Assembly: GCA_905479655.1 (NCBI GenBank) | Contig: CAJQNK010000180.1 | Coordinates: 1-46,424, forward strand | Length of the DNA: 46,424 nucleotides | Reading direction: 5' to 3' | DNA from: an uncultured bacterium | GTDB lineage: Bacteria > Acidobacteriota > Thermoanaerobaculia > Multivoradales > JAHEKO01 | Part shown: positions 16,522 to 26,200 of the stretch, one piece after another | Layout: the number at the start of each line of letters is the position of its first letter | How positions within the stretch are numbered: the first letter of the stretch is position 1 | Position numbers and translations under genes: made by a program | Notes under the pieces: model-generated | What the model was told of the DNA's origin: nothing | The model's input: the letters and a program-made list of their open reading frames with translations, nothing else | The model's database searches: none

Positions 16522-17004
16522 ATGAAGACCACCCGAATCCTGACCCTCGCCGCCCTCGCCTTCCTCCTCGTCGTCTCTCCCGGGATCGCCGCGGATAAGG
16601 ACATCGTGGACACCGCCGTCGCGGCCGGCTCGTTCCAGACCCTCGTCGCCGCCGTCCAGGCCGCGGGCCTGGTGGACGCCCTCAAGGGCGACGGCCCCTT
16701 CACCGTCTTCGCGCCGACCGACGAGGCCTTCGCGAAGCTGCCCGCCGGCACGGTCGAGAGCCTGCTGCAGCCCGAGAACCTCGACCAGCTGCGCGCGATC
16801 CTCACCTACCACGTCGTGCCCGGGAAGCTCATGGCCGCAGACGTCATGGGTCAGAGTGACGCCGCGACGCTGCAGGGCGACAAGCTCGCCTTCGCAGCTA
16901 CCGACGGCGGCGTGATGATCAACGGCGCTTCGGTCCTCCAGGCCGACATCCTGACCAGCAACGGCGTGATCCACGCCGTCGACACGGTCATCCTGCCCCA
17001 GTAA
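16522..17004 (+). CDS. Secreted fasciclin-domain protein
   Basis: A 160-residue exported protein: signal peptide with cleavage near GIAA (about residue 22), then one complete FAS1 domain. Marks are [37 protein letters not shown] (H1 motif), [14 protein letters not shown] (YH motif) and the closing [13 protein letters not shown] (H2). Bacterial FAS1 proteins of this size are often induced by light or oxidative stress. The ribosome site AAGGAGA is 7 bases before the ATG. It is the first plus-strand gene beyond the divergent MerR/B12 regulator and is probably its target. Confidence 0.93.
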   Translation: MKTTRILTLAALAFLLVVSPGIAADKDIVDTAVAAGSFQTLVAAVQAAGLVDALKGDGPFTVFAPTDEAFAKLPAGTVESLLQPENLDQLRAILTYHVVPGKLMAADVMGQSDAATLQGDKLAFAATDGGVMINGASVLQADILTSNGVIHAVDTVILPQ

Positions 17005-17008
17005 GCCA

Positions 17009-17096
17009 TAGCCTGACCTTCTCACCAAGTATCTACTGCGAAGCCGTATGTGCCTGAGTCTGCGGCGTTACGCTCCCGTCGGCCTCTTCGACGTAC
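17009..17096. repeat. Left-arm copy of the palindromic repeat element
   Basis: TAGCCTGACCTTCTCACC and the following 70 bases (with GCGGCGTTACGCTCC) match the left arm of the element at 4931-5113 with scattered changes. The match stops at GACGTAC, the apex of the full element, so the right arm is missing. It begins 5 bases after the fasciclin stop codon. Confidence 0.8.
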
Positions 17097-17244
17097 CGGT
17101 GAAGTCAACGGGAAGGACTTCCGACACGTTCCGGCTGTAGCGGCCGGATCCTCGGCGGACTCGTCTCCCTGTTCCTGCTGGGCCACACACGGGGCGGCTC
17201 CGAGCAGGACCGCAGCCGGGCCTGACCCTCCCCTGATCCCCCTC

Positions 17245-17283
17245 GCAGACGGCCGCTCCGGGAACACCGGGGCGGCCGTCTGC
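17245..17283 (+). terminator. Strong hairpin, possible terminator after fasciclin gene
   Basis: GCAGACGGCCGCTCCGG (17245-17261) pairs with CCGGGGCGGCCGTCTGC (17267-17283) with one mismatch, around the loop GAACA. No T-run follows, so it is not a textbook intrinsic terminator. It lies between the fasciclin gene and the photolyase operon and may stop transcription or stabilise the upstream mRNA. Confidence 0.55.
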
Positions 17284-17316
17284 GTTGCGGCGGATACGAG
17301 ACTCCCCCCGCGACCC

Positions 17317-17673
17317 ATGATCGTCTTCGAGCACAACGAGCCCTTCGACTCTCCGCGGGCGGAGGTCTGGGCCTGGCGCGCCCGGCCGGGCGCGTTTCGC
17401 CGTCTCGCGCCTCCTTGGCAAGACGTGCGCCCAGTGTCCGAGCCGGCCGCGATCGAGGACGGCAGCCGGATCCTGGGGCTCGGGCGGCTGCTGCGCCTCC
17501 CTGCTCCGCTGGCGCGGCTCGTTCGCGGAAACCTGGAGGACCCGGCGTTTCTGACCAGCACCCGCGCGGTTCCGGCCCGCCTCGTCGAAAGCGGCTATCG
17601 TTTCCGGCACACCGACGTCGAGCAGGCCTTGCGCCATCTCCTGGGCCGGCACGGAGGAGCGGAGCGCCCGTGA
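17317..17673 (+). pseudogene. SRPBCC-epimerase fusion gene with its middle deleted
   Basis: The 118-residue frame starts like the SRPBCC ligand-binding domain that precedes YfcH-type sugar epimerases (EVWAWRARPGAFRRLAPPW, then IEDGSRI). After about residue 55 it jumps to LPAPLARLVRGN and AVPARLVESGYRFRHTDVEQ, then ALRHLLGR, which is the C-terminal DUF1731 segment of the same TIGR01777 epimerase family. The rest of SRPBCC and the whole NAD-binding domain, about 350 residues, are absent, yet the frame is kept. It overlaps the next gene by GTGA. Light-regulated photolyase clusters often carry the full-length gene, which supports this reading. It could be a short functional product, but the fold is incomplete. 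Confidence 0.65.
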
Positions 17674-17945
17674 CGATCCTGCTGCTGCACGCCCTGGCGA
17701 CCTGGACCCTGGTCGGCCTGATCTGGTTCGTCCAAATGGTCCACTATCCGCTCTTCAGCCTCGTGACCGGCGAGACGTCGCCCCGCTACGCAGCGGAGCA
17801 TCAGCGGCGCACCTCGTGGGTCGTGGTGCCGGTCGATCCGGAAGTGATCCGCCGGCTGGTTCTCACGAACGGCTTCCGCACCGGCCTCTGGACCGCCCGC
17901 GGCGCGGTGGCCTGGCTGCTGCTCGACGGGAGGATCGCGACGTGA
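17670..17945 (+). pseudogene. Small membrane protein gene with apparent internal deletion
   Basis: A 91-residue frame: an N-terminal helix with ATWTLVGLIWFVQMVHYPLF, then QRRTSWVVVP, then abruptly DPEVIRRLVLTNGFRTGLWT and a last hydrophobic stretch. The beginning and end look like the two ends of a four-helix membrane protein of about 150-165 residues that I associate with photolyase/light-response clusters; the two central helices are missing. The junction is in frame at about residue 48. Overlaps are GTGA with both neighbours, so operon structure is intact. The assignment rests on remembered family shape, not on an alignment. Confidence 0.5.
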
Positions 17946-19552
17946 GCCGCCGACGGCGTTTCCGCCCGCCGGTCGACGACGGCGCACGGCCCGTGCGGGA
18001 TCTCGTCGTGGTCTTCTCGGACCAGCTCGATCCGAAAGGACTGGACTCGCTGCGCCTGGACCGGCGCAAGGACCTCGTCCTCCTGGTGGAGGCCGCGGAC
18101 GAGCTCGGGCGCGGACCGGCTCATCGGCAGCGGATCGCCCTGCACCTCGCCGCCATGCGTCACTTCGCAGACGGCCTGGCGCGGCGGCGACGGCACCGGC
18201 TCGAGTATCGAGCGCTCGACGACGTGACGAACCGCGGAGCCCTGGACGCGGAGATCTCGGCCGCCATCGAGCGCTTCCGCCCCGCGAGGCTGCGGGCGCT
18301 CCGGCCGGGGAGCTGGCGACTGTTGAACCTGCTCCGTGGCCAGGCCGAGGCGGCGGGCCTCGAGCTGGAGGTGGCCGAGGAACCCCACTTCCTCGAGACA
18401 CCCGGCGCCTTCGTGCGTTGGGCCCGTTCGACGAGGCGGGTTCGGCCGGAGCTGCTCTACCGGAGGATCAGGAAGCGCCTCCACATCCTCCTGGATGCCG
18501 ACGGGGGACCCGAGGGCCGACGCTGGAGCTTCGACCGCGACAGCCACAATCCGTGGCGACGGGGAAGTCCACGCCCGCCTCAGCCCCGTCGGTTCCCACC
18601 CGACGAGCTGACCCGCGAGGTGCTGGAGATCGTCGCCGAGCGCTTCCCGGAGGCCCCCGGGCAGCTGGAGCCCTTCGGATGGCCCGTTACCCGGACGGAG
18701 GCGCTGGCGGCCCTCGAGGACTTCGTCGCGAACCGGCTCGGGCAGTTCGGCACCTACCGGGACGCCCTGGCAACGGGTCGACCCTGGCTGTTCCACTCCC
18801 TCCTCTCGCCGGCGCTCAACCTCAAGCTCCTCGACCCGCGCGACTGCGTGGCGGCGGCCCTCGACGCTTACCGAGGCCCCTCGACGCCCCTCCAGTCGGT
18901 CGAGTGCTTCCTGCGCGAGATCATCGGCTGGCGGGAGTTCGCTCGCGGCGTCTACTGGCTGGAGGGTCCGGAGTACGCCGAGCGCAACGAGCTAGGACAG
19001 CACGGCCGGCTGCCGCCCCTGTACCGGACCGCGGACACCGACATGCACTGCCTGCGGGACGCCGTCGGCCGCGTGCTGCAGCACGGCTACGGACACCGGG
19101 CGCAGCGACTGGCGGTCACGGGCAACTTCGCCCTCCTCTCCGGGATCGAGCCGCGGGCCCTGGCGGAGTGGACTCTGGCGACCCATGTCGACGCGGTGGA
19201 GTGGGCGACCGTCCCCGAGACGATGGGCCTCGCGCTGTACGCGGACGGGGGGGTGGTGGCCGACAGGCCCGACCCGTTGAGCGGACTGGCCATCCGGCGC
19301 CGGGGCGATGCCTGCCGCGATTGCCGCTTCGACCCCCGGCGCGGTACGGGTGAGGACGCCTGCCCGTTCACCACGTTCTACCAGGAGTTCCTGGACCGGC
19401 ACCGGGAGCGGTTCTCGACGAACCCGCGGATGAGGCCCATGATGAGCGACCTCGAACGTCTCGATCCGAACGAGATCGAGGCCGTCCGGGAACGAGCCCG
19501 CGAGCTGCGCGAGGAGCTCGGGATCGGCGCCGTCGACGGTGGGGCATCGTGA
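17942..19552 (+). CDS. Fe-S bacterial cryptochrome/(6-4) photolyase (PhrB/CryB type)
   Basis: A light-driven DNA repair flavoprotein of 536 residues, of the prokaryotic FeS-BCP group. The N-terminal antenna domain begins with LVVVFSDQLDPKGLDSLRLD. The C-terminal FAD domain contains QSVECFLREIIGWREFARGV and YGHRAQRLAVTGNFALL. Four cysteines (Cys370, Cys458, Cys461, Cys474) have exactly the spacing of the [4Fe-4S] ligands of Agrobacterium PhrB (350, 438, 441, 454). Expected to repair (6-4) photoproducts. It starts with GTG in a 4-bp overlap with the upstream gene and itself overlaps the classical photolyase by GTGA, so both repair enzymes are made from one transcript. Confidence 0.93.
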   Translation: MSRRRRFRPPVDDGARPVRDLVVVFSDQLDPKGLDSLRLDRRKDLVLLVEAADELGRGPAHRQRIALHLAAMRHFADGLARRRRHRLEYRALDDVTNRGALDAEISAAIERFRPARLRALRPGSWRLLNLLRGQAEAAGLELEVAEEPHFLETPGAFVRWARSTRRVRPELLYRRIRKRLHILLDADGGPEGRRWSFDRDSHNPWRRGSPRPPQPRRFPPDELTREVLEIVAERFPEAPGQLEPFGWPVTRTEALAALEDFVANRLGQFGTYRDALATGRPWLFHSLLSPALNLKLLDPRDCVAAALDAYRGPSTPLQSVECFLREIIGWREFARGVYWLEGPEYAERNELGQHGRLPPLYRTADTDMHCLRDAVGRVLQHGYGHRAQRLAVTGNFALLSGIEPRALAEWTLATHVDAVEWATVPETMGLALYADGGVVADRPDPLSGLAIRRRGDACRDCRFDPRRGTGEDACPFTTFYQEFLDRHRERFSTNPRMRPMMSDLERLDPNEIEAVRERARELREELGIGAVDGGAS

Positions 19553-20991
19553 GGAGAGCGCTCGTCTGGTTCCGCTCCGACCTGCGGACCGAGGACCACC
19601 CGGCCCTGCACCTGGCATCGCGGGAGGCCCCGGGTGGAGTCGAGGGAGTCTTCCTGCTCTCCCCCGGCCAGTGGCGGGAGCACGACTGGGGTGACCCGAA
19701 GACGGATTTCCTGCTCCGGAGCCTGCGCAGCCTCGCCGGGAGCCTGGTGCGACTCGGGATCCCCCTTCATCTCGTCAGGGCGGACCGGTTCGCGGACGCT
19801 CCCGAAGCCCTCGTGCGCCTCGCGCGGCGCCTGGAGGCCGACCTCGTCGTCTGCCACCGGGAGCTGGAGGTCAACGAGCGGCGGCGCGACCGGCGGGTCG
19901 GAGACGCCCTCGCGGCCGACGGCCGACGCCTGGTCTCTCTCCATGACCAGACCATCGTTCCGCCCGACGAGATCCAGACCCGGCAGGGGACCTTCTACAC
20001 GGTCTTCACGCCGTTCCGGCGCGCCTGGATGGAACGCGTCGAGGCCGGGGGGATCGGCGATCCCCTACCCGCGCCGGAGGCCCGGGAGCCGCTCTCCGTC
20101 GAGACGGAGGCCGTCCCCCATTCGGTCGCCGGCTTCGCGAGGCCGCCGGCCGGCCTCGTGAAGCTGTGGCCCGCCGGAGAGGCGGAGGCCCATCGGCGTC
20201 TCGAGCGGTTCCTCGAGTCGCACGCCGGCGGCTACGGGGAGAATCGGGACATCCCCTCCGTCGAGGGCACCTCCGCTCTCTCCCCCTACCTCGCCCTGGG
20301 TGTCGTCTCCGCACGCACGTGTCTCGCGGCGGCGGCGGCGACCAACCGCGGTCGCCTCCGTGGGGGCGACGAGGGCCTGGAGACCTGGATCACGGAGCTC
20401 GTCTGGCGCGAGTTCTACCGCCACGTCCTGGTCGGTTATCCAAGGGTCTCCAAAGGCCGGCCCTTCAAGGAAGAGACCGAGGCCGTCGCCTGGCGCGATG
20501 AGGAAGAGGACCTCGCGCGCTGGCGGGAGGGGCGGACCGGGGTGCCATTCGTCGACGCCGGCCTGCGTCAGCTCGCGGCCACCGGCTGGATGCACAACCG
20601 CCTGCGGATGGTCACCGCACAGTTCCTCACCAAGGACCTCCTGCTCGACTGGCGTTTCGGCGAGCGTCACTTCATGCGTCACCTGGTGGACGGCGACCTC
20701 GCCAGCAACAACGGCGGTTGGCAGTGGTCGGCCTCGACCGGCACCGACGCCGCGCCCTACTTCCGCATCTTCAACCCGTGGACCCAGGGGAAGCGCTTCG
20801 ACCCCGACGGGACCTTCATCCGTCGGTGGGTGCCGGAGCTCCGGGAGGCTCCAACGAAGGCCCTCCACGACGCGGACAAGCTCACCGCGCCGGGCCTCGC
20901 CGAGCTCGGCTACCCGCGGCCGATGGTCGACCACGGCATGGCGCGGGAGCGCTGCCTCGAGGCCTTCCGCCATGCCCGGGGCGGCGGCTGA
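19549..20991 (+). CDS. phr: Deoxyribodipyrimidine (CPD) photolyase
   Basis: Splits cyclobutane pyrimidine dimers with blue light using reduced FAD. The 480-residue length is standard. The antenna domain starts with ALVWFRSDLRTEDHPALHLA. FAD-binding marks are TSALSPYLALGVVSARTCLA, ELVWREFYRHVLVGYP, GWMHNRLRMVTAQFLTKDLL and the hallmark NGGWQWSASTGTDAAPYFRI. The second antenna chromophore cannot be told from sequence. The GTG start overlaps the Fe-S photolyase stop. It is the last gene of the photorepair operon; the divergent MerR/B12 regulator is about 3.3 kb upstream. Confidence 0.96.
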   Translation: MRRALVWFRSDLRTEDHPALHLASREAPGGVEGVFLLSPGQWREHDWGDPKTDFLLRSLRSLAGSLVRLGIPLHLVRADRFADAPEALVRLARRLEADLVVCHRELEVNERRRDRRVGDALAADGRRLVSLHDQTIVPPDEIQTRQGTFYTVFTPFRRAWMERVEAGGIGDPLPAPEAREPLSVETEAVPHSVAGFARPPAGLVKLWPAGEAEAHRRLERFLESHAGGYGENRDIPSVEGTSALSPYLALGVVSARTCLAAAAATNRGRLRGGDEGLETWITELVWREFYRHVLVGYPRVSKGRPFKEETEAVAWRDEEEDLARWREGRTGVPFVDAGLRQLAATGWMHNRLRMVTAQFLTKDLLLDWRFGERHFMRHLVDGDLASNNGGWQWSASTGTDAAPYFRIFNPWTQGKRFDPDGTFIRRWVPELREAPTKALHDADKLTAPGLAELGYPRPMVDHGMARERCLEAFRHARGGG

Positions 20992-20999
20992 CGATAGGT

Positions 21000-21005
21000 T
21001 AGACT
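21000..21005 (+). promoter_or_regulatory. Candidate -10 box TAGACT upstream of rmlBA
   Basis: TAGACT lies 9 bases after the phr stop and 137 bases before rmlB. It would make a leader of about 130 bases for rmlBA. It is preceded by GATAGGT with no clear -35. Confidence 0.35.
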
Positions 21006-21025
21006 GAGAGCCGCCCCGCGGTCGA

Positions 21026-21047
21026 GGTCTCCGTTCGTCGGGAGACC
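21026..21047 (+). promoter_or_regulatory. Hairpin in the rmlB leader
   Basis: GGTCTCC (21026-21032) pairs with GGAGACC (21041-21047) around an 8-base loop. No T-run follows. It may be a leader structure or the terminator of phr. Confidence 0.35.
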
Positions 21048-21142
21048 ACTCCGAGCAGGCCTCCCACGCCGAGCGCGAGCCTGTCCCGACCCGCCCCCCG
21101 CGGCTTCCCCATGCCGAGCATCCCGTCGACGGAGAGAGCCCA

Positions 21143-22243
21143 GTGCCCACCTGGATCGTAACCGGAGGAGCCGGATTCATCGGCTCCAACTTCGTGCGTC
21201 ACGCCCTGGGGGCGACCGAGGTGGAGCTGGTCGTCGTCGACAAGCTGACCTACGCTGGCAACCCGATGAGCCTCGACGAGGTCGCCGAGGATCCGCGCTT
21301 CCGCCTCCTCGAGGCGGACATCGCCGACCGGGCGGCGATGCGCGAGCTGTTCGCCCGAACCCGGCCGGAGGCGGTGCTGAACTTCGCGGCCGAGAGCCAC
21401 GTGGACCGTTCGATCGACGACCCGGGGATCTTCCTCCACACCAACATCCGAGGCACCTTCGAGTTGCTGGAGGCCTCGCGCGCGCTGTGCGACGACGACG
21501 GGGGCCCGAGCGACTTCCGCTTCCTGCAGGTCTCGACGGACGAGGTCTACGGCACTCTGGGCGCTACCGGACGGTTCTCGGAGACCACGCCGTACGCCCC
21601 GAACTCCCCCTATGCGGCATCCAAGGCGGCAGCCGATCACCTCGTCCGCGCCTACGGCGAGACCTATGACCTGCCGGTCCTGATCACCAACTGCTCCAAC
21701 AACTACGGACCTCGACAGTTCCCCGAGAAGCTCGTCCCCCTCATGATTCTGAACGCGCTGGAGGGCAAGGACCTGCCGCTCTACGGCGACGGCGGCAACG
21801 TCCGCGACTGGCTGTACGTGGGCGACCACTGCGCCGGCATCCTGGAGGTCCTCCGGCACGGCCGGCCGGGCGAGAAGTACAACATGGGTGGGGACAGCGA
21901 GCGCACCAATCTCGAGATCGTCGACACCCTCTGCGACCTCCTCGAGGAGCTGCGGCCGGCGGCGGACAACCCCGCCCTGACAGGCCGCGGAGCGGCAACC
22001 TACTCCGAGCTGAAGCGTTTCGTCGCCGACCGCCCGGGCCACGATCGCCGTTATGCCGTCGACCCGGGCAAGATCCGGCGGGAGCTCGGTTGGCAACCGC
22101 GGCACGACCTGGAGTCCGGTCTTCGCGAGACGGTCTCCTGGTACCTGGACAACCTGGAGTGGTGCGAGGCCGTCCAGTCCGGCCGCTACCGCCGCGAGCG
22201 CCTCGGCCTGAGTGCCGGGCGGAAAGACCAGGAGAGCTCATGA
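21143..22243 (+). CDS. rmlB: dTDP-glucose 4,6-dehydratase
   Basis: Second step of dTDP-rhamnose synthesis: dTDP-glucose to dTDP-4-keto-6-deoxyglucose with bound NAD+. The 366-residue extended SDR has [11 protein letters not shown] at the N terminus, [15 protein letters not shown], the STDEVYG motif with catalytic Asp-Glu, and the YAASK pair (Tyr157, Lys161), then [18 protein letters not shown] and [13 protein letters not shown]. The GTG start has GGAGAGAG about 6-9 bases upstream. It overlaps rmlA by ATGA. rmlC and rmlD are not in the window, so the pathway is split in the genome or the keto-sugar feeds another deoxysugar. Confidence 0.96.
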   Translation: MPTWIVTGGAGFIGSNFVRHALGATEVELVVVDKLTYAGNPMSLDEVAEDPRFRLLEADIADRAAMRELFARTRPEAVLNFAAESHVDRSIDDPGIFLHTNIRGTFELLEASRALCDDDGGPSDFRFLQVSTDEVYGTLGATGRFSETTPYAPNSPYAASKAAADHLVRAYGETYDLPVLITNCSNNYGPRQFPEKLVPLMILNALEGKDLPLYGDGGNVRDWLYVGDHCAGILEVLRHGRPGEKYNMGGDSERTNLEIVDTLCDLLEELRPAADNPALTGRGAATYSELKRFVADRPGHDRRYAVDPGKIRRELGWQPRHDLESGLRETVSWYLDNLEWCEAVQSGRYRRERLGLSAGRKDQESS

Positions 22244-23145
22244 AGGGCATCATCCTCGCCGGTGGATCCGGTACCCGACTCCATCCGGTCACCCGGGGTG
22301 TGAGCAAGCAGCTCCTCCCGATCTACGACACTCCGATGATCTACCACCCGCTCTCCACCTTGATGTTGGCCGGCATCCGGGAGATCCTGGTGATCACGAC
22401 GCCGCACGACCAGCCGGCCTTCCGCAGGCTCCTGGGAGACGGCTCCAGCGTCGGCATGGAGATCGACTATGCCGAGCAGCCGAACCCTGGAGGCCTGGCC
22501 GAGGCCTTCCTCATCGGCCGCCGGTTCGTCGGCGACGAGAGTGTCGCGCTCGCGCTCGGTGACAACCTGTTCTACGGTCACGGCTTCCCGGAGGAGCTGC
22601 GGGCCGCCGCGGGTCGGGAGACCGGAGCGACCGTCTTTGCCTACCGGGTGCGCGACCCGGAGCGCTACGGCGTGGTCGAGTTCGACCCCGAGGGACGAGC
22701 GCTGTCGATCGAGGAGAAGCCCGAGCGACCGCGATCCCCTTATGCCGTGACCGGCCTCTATCTCTACGACAACCGGGTGCTGGAGATCGCCGCCCGAACC
22801 GAGCGGTCGGCCCGCGGGGAGCTCGAGATCACGGACGTCAACCGCGCCTATCTGGAGACCGGGGACCTCCACGTGCAGGTTCTCGGGCGCGGCATCGCCT
22901 GGTTGGATACGGGGACCCACGCCTCGCTCCTCCAGGCGGCCAACTTTATCCAGGCGCTCGAGGAGCGCCAGGGTCTCAAGGTGGCCTGCATCGAAGAGGT
23001 GGCGCACCACATGGGGTTCATCGACACCGAGCAGCTGACCCGCCTGGCCCGGGCGATGGGCAGCAGCGCCTACGGTGCCTATCTCCAGGGCCTTCTCAGG
23101 GCTCGGCAGTTCCCCGCGAAGAGTCCAGAAGAATCAAGCACCTGA
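22240..23145 (+). CDS. rmlA: Glucose-1-phosphate thymidylyltransferase
   Basis: Makes dTDP-glucose from glucose-1-phosphate and dTTP, the entry step for rhamnose and other deoxysugars in surface polysaccharides. The 301 residues match the family. Nucleotide-binding loop [17 protein letters not shown], then [46 protein letters not shown] and [20 protein letters not shown]. The ATG at 22240 overlaps the rmlB stop; GGAGAGCTC precedes it. Confidence 0.96.
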   Translation: MKGIILAGGSGTRLHPVTRGVSKQLLPIYDTPMIYHPLSTLMLAGIREILVITTPHDQPAFRRLLGDGSSVGMEIDYAEQPNPGGLAEAFLIGRRFVGDESVALALGDNLFYGHGFPEELRAAAGRETGATVFAYRVRDPERYGVVEFDPEGRALSIEEKPERPRSPYAVTGLYLYDNRVLEIAARTERSARGELEITDVNRAYLETGDLHVQVLGRGIAWLDTGTHASLLQAANFIQALEERQGLKVACIEEVAHHMGFIDTEQLTRLARAMGSSAYGAYLQGLLRARQFPAKSPEESST

Positions 23146-23265
23146 TATTTCCAATTTCATTGCACATCGACTATCTTGATCGATGGGATGAGGAATTGGG
23201 TGTGACCGGATGTCAGCGCAACCAGCGCGCCCCCGGCGGTGATCTCGCCGCGATAGGTCGTCGCG

Positions 23266-26200
23266 GTGCCGGGCGGAAGGGAGCCTGACTCGCCTTCTCT
23301 CTCGCCTCTCCAGGGACGGTCCGAGCGCACCTTGCTGGCCGGGATCGTGGCTCTCGGCGCGAGCGCACTCCTGGCAGCGCTCTTCTTCGGCAGGCTCCTC
23401 GAGCCTCCCCCGACGGCGCCCCCCTTCTGGCTGGCGCCGGGACTCGCGGCGGCGACGCTCGCCAGCCTTCGTCGCAGCCCGCGATTCGCCATGGCGGGCG
23501 CCCTCTTCCTGCTCATCGCCGGCCTCGGCGCTCGGATCGGCCACCCCCCCACCGTGCTCCTCGCCCTGGCGGGAGCGGGAACCCTGACGCCACTGCTCTT
23601 CGCGGAGCTGCTGCGAGGAGACGACGACCGCCCCATTCTGTTCGACCGCATCGGCGACACGGTCCGCCTCTTCCTGGCGGCGCTGGGCAGCGTGGCAGCG
23701 GGCGCCACGCTGGAGGCGCTGAACTGGTGGAGCCTGAGCCGTCCGCAAGGCTTCCGCGGCCTGATCTCGGAGCCGGCCCCGTTCCAGGATCTCCTCCTGC
23801 GGCTGGCGACGCAGGATCTCCTGAGCATCCTGCTCGTCGTCCCCGTGGTCTTCGCCTGGAGAGAGGAGCCGAGTCCCTACCGCGCCCTCTTCGACCGGCG
23901 GGAGGCCGAGAAGGGGCTGCTGTTCGCGGTCGTCCTCGTCTGGGCGACCTTCGTCCTGGGAGGCCCGTGGTCCGTTCTCCACGTACCGGCCCCGGTCTGG
24001 CCCATCGCGTTCCTTCTCTGGACGGCCCTGCGACTCTCCATCCGCACGACCAGTGCCATGGGCCTGGTCGTCGGGACGGTTCTGCTGACAGCCTCCCACA
24101 ACGGCTCGGGGCCGTTCTCAACCCGGTTCTGGGGATCACCCGACAGCATCTTCCCGCTGCAGCTCTACCTCGCCCTGGGCCTGCTCGCCGTCCTGGCGGT
24201 GAGCGCCGTCCTGCAGGACCGCAACCGGATCGAGCTCGCGCTGGAGGAGAGCGAGAGACGTCTCGCGCTGGCCCTGGCGGCGGCGGGCCACGGAGTCTGG
24301 GAGCTCGACGTCGAGACCGACGAGGTGCGCTGGGACGACACCTGGAGGGAGCTCCTCGGCGTCGCGACGGGGGGGGGGCCGTCGAGTCATGACGAGTGGC
24401 TGGAGCGGGTGCACCCTGGCGACCGGCCTCGTGTGGAGACCGCCCTCGACCGGCACCTCCGATCCGACTCCCCGGACTACGAGGTCGAGTACCGTTTCCG
24501 GACCGCGGCGGGCGGCTGGCGCTGGCTGCTCGATCGTGGTCGCGTGGTCGAGCACGACCTGCGCGGAAGGCCTCGGCGCGTCACGGGCACGATGCAGGAG
24601 ATCCACGACCGCAAGATCGCGGAGCTGCTCCTGGAGAGCGAGAAGGAGCTGTCGGACTCTCTCATCTCGAGCCTCCCGGGCGTCGCGTTCGTCGCCGACC
24701 CGGACGGCCGGCTTCTGCGCTGGAACCGCCACTTGGAGTCGATCACCGGCACCTCCAGGGAGACCATCCGGAGCCTCGACGGTCTGACCTTCGTCGACCG
24801 TCGGCACAGGCGGCGTGCCGAGAGCGCCTTCGAGGCGGCCCGGAGTCAGGGAGAGTCGAGCTTCGAGTGCGACCTCGTCGGCGAGGGTGGCGAGTGCCGC
24901 CCTTTCCTGCTCTCGGTCCGCCCCATCGAGATCGAGAGCGCTTCGTGCGTCGTCGTCTCGGGGATCGACCTGACGCCGCTCCGCCGAGCCGAGGACAGGG
25001 AGCGGCGAAGCCGAGAGCAGCTCGTCGACATCGCCCGCCAGATCCCCGGGATCGTCTTCCAGGCCGTGGGCCGGCCCGGCCGTCTCCCGCGGATCACCTT
25101 CGTGGGAGAGGGAATCCGCAACCTCCTGGGCATCGACCCGGACAGCGTCACCGGCGAGAGCTTCGACTACTCCCAGTGGCTCGTTCCCGGAGAGGCCGAG
25201 CGGGTGAGCCGTGTCCTGGAGGAGGCGAGTCGCACGGGCTCGCCCCTGGAGATCGAGACAACGGTCCAGCTCTCGGACGGCAGCGAGCGCTGGGTCCGGG
25301 TCGAGGCCACGCCCCGTACCGCTCAGGCCGGAAACGTCGTCTGGAATGCCGTGGCCTTCGACATCACCCAACACCGGGCCGGCGAGCAACTCACCTCCCG
25401 CCTCGCCGCCATCCTCGAAGCCACCACCGACCTCGTGGCGACCACCGACGACAACGGCAAGATCCTCTACATGAACCGCGCCGGGAGGAGGCTCCTCCGA
25501 CTGCCGCTGGAGGGAGAGACCGGACTGCGGATCGAGGACCTCTACAGCCCGGAGCTCGGGGCCGCCGTGGTCAAAGAGGGCATGCCCGCCGCCCGCCGGA
25601 GGGGCGTCTGGTCGGCCGAGACCTCCCTCGTCGCCCAGAACGGAGAGGAGATCCCGGTACTCCAGATCCTCCTGGCGCACAAGTCCAGGAAGGGGTCCGT
25701 CGACTACTACTCGACGATCGCGAAGGACATCCGACAACGAGTCGACCTGGAGCGCCAGTTGCTTCAGGCGCAGAAGATGGAGGCTCTGGGCCAGCTGGCG
25801 GCGGGGATCGCCCACGACTTCAACAACCTCCTCACGCCGATCCTGGGGTACGTCGAACTCTTCGGCTCGACGCTCGAGGAGGACGATCCCAGGAATCAGG
25901 ACGTGGACCGGATCCGCGAGGCGGCCGAAGCCGCCGCGCGCCTCACGCGGAAGCTCCTGGCGCTCGGCCGCCGACAGATCATGGAGTTCCACCACCTCGA
26001 TCTGGCGGCCGAGGTGGACGGATTCGCAGAGATTCTCCGCCGCTCGGTCCGCGAGGACATCGCCATCGAGTTCGATCTGGGCGCCATCGTTCTGCCGATC
26101 CGGGGCGACCCCGCACAGATCCAGCAGATCCTCATGAACCTGGTTATCAACGCTCGCGACGCCATGTCCGAGGGGGGGCGGATCACGATCTCCACCTCGG

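Noticed and set aside
17050..17316. N-terminal extension of the SRPBCC remnant to 17050
   Set aside because: The sequence covers the repeat arm and a terminator-like hairpin and shows no SRPBCC features; the start at 17317 aligns with the usual domain beginning.
23134..24099. Minus-strand frame over the start of the kinase gene
   Set aside because: Polar, repetitive composition without motifs; antisense to a strongly supported membrane domain.
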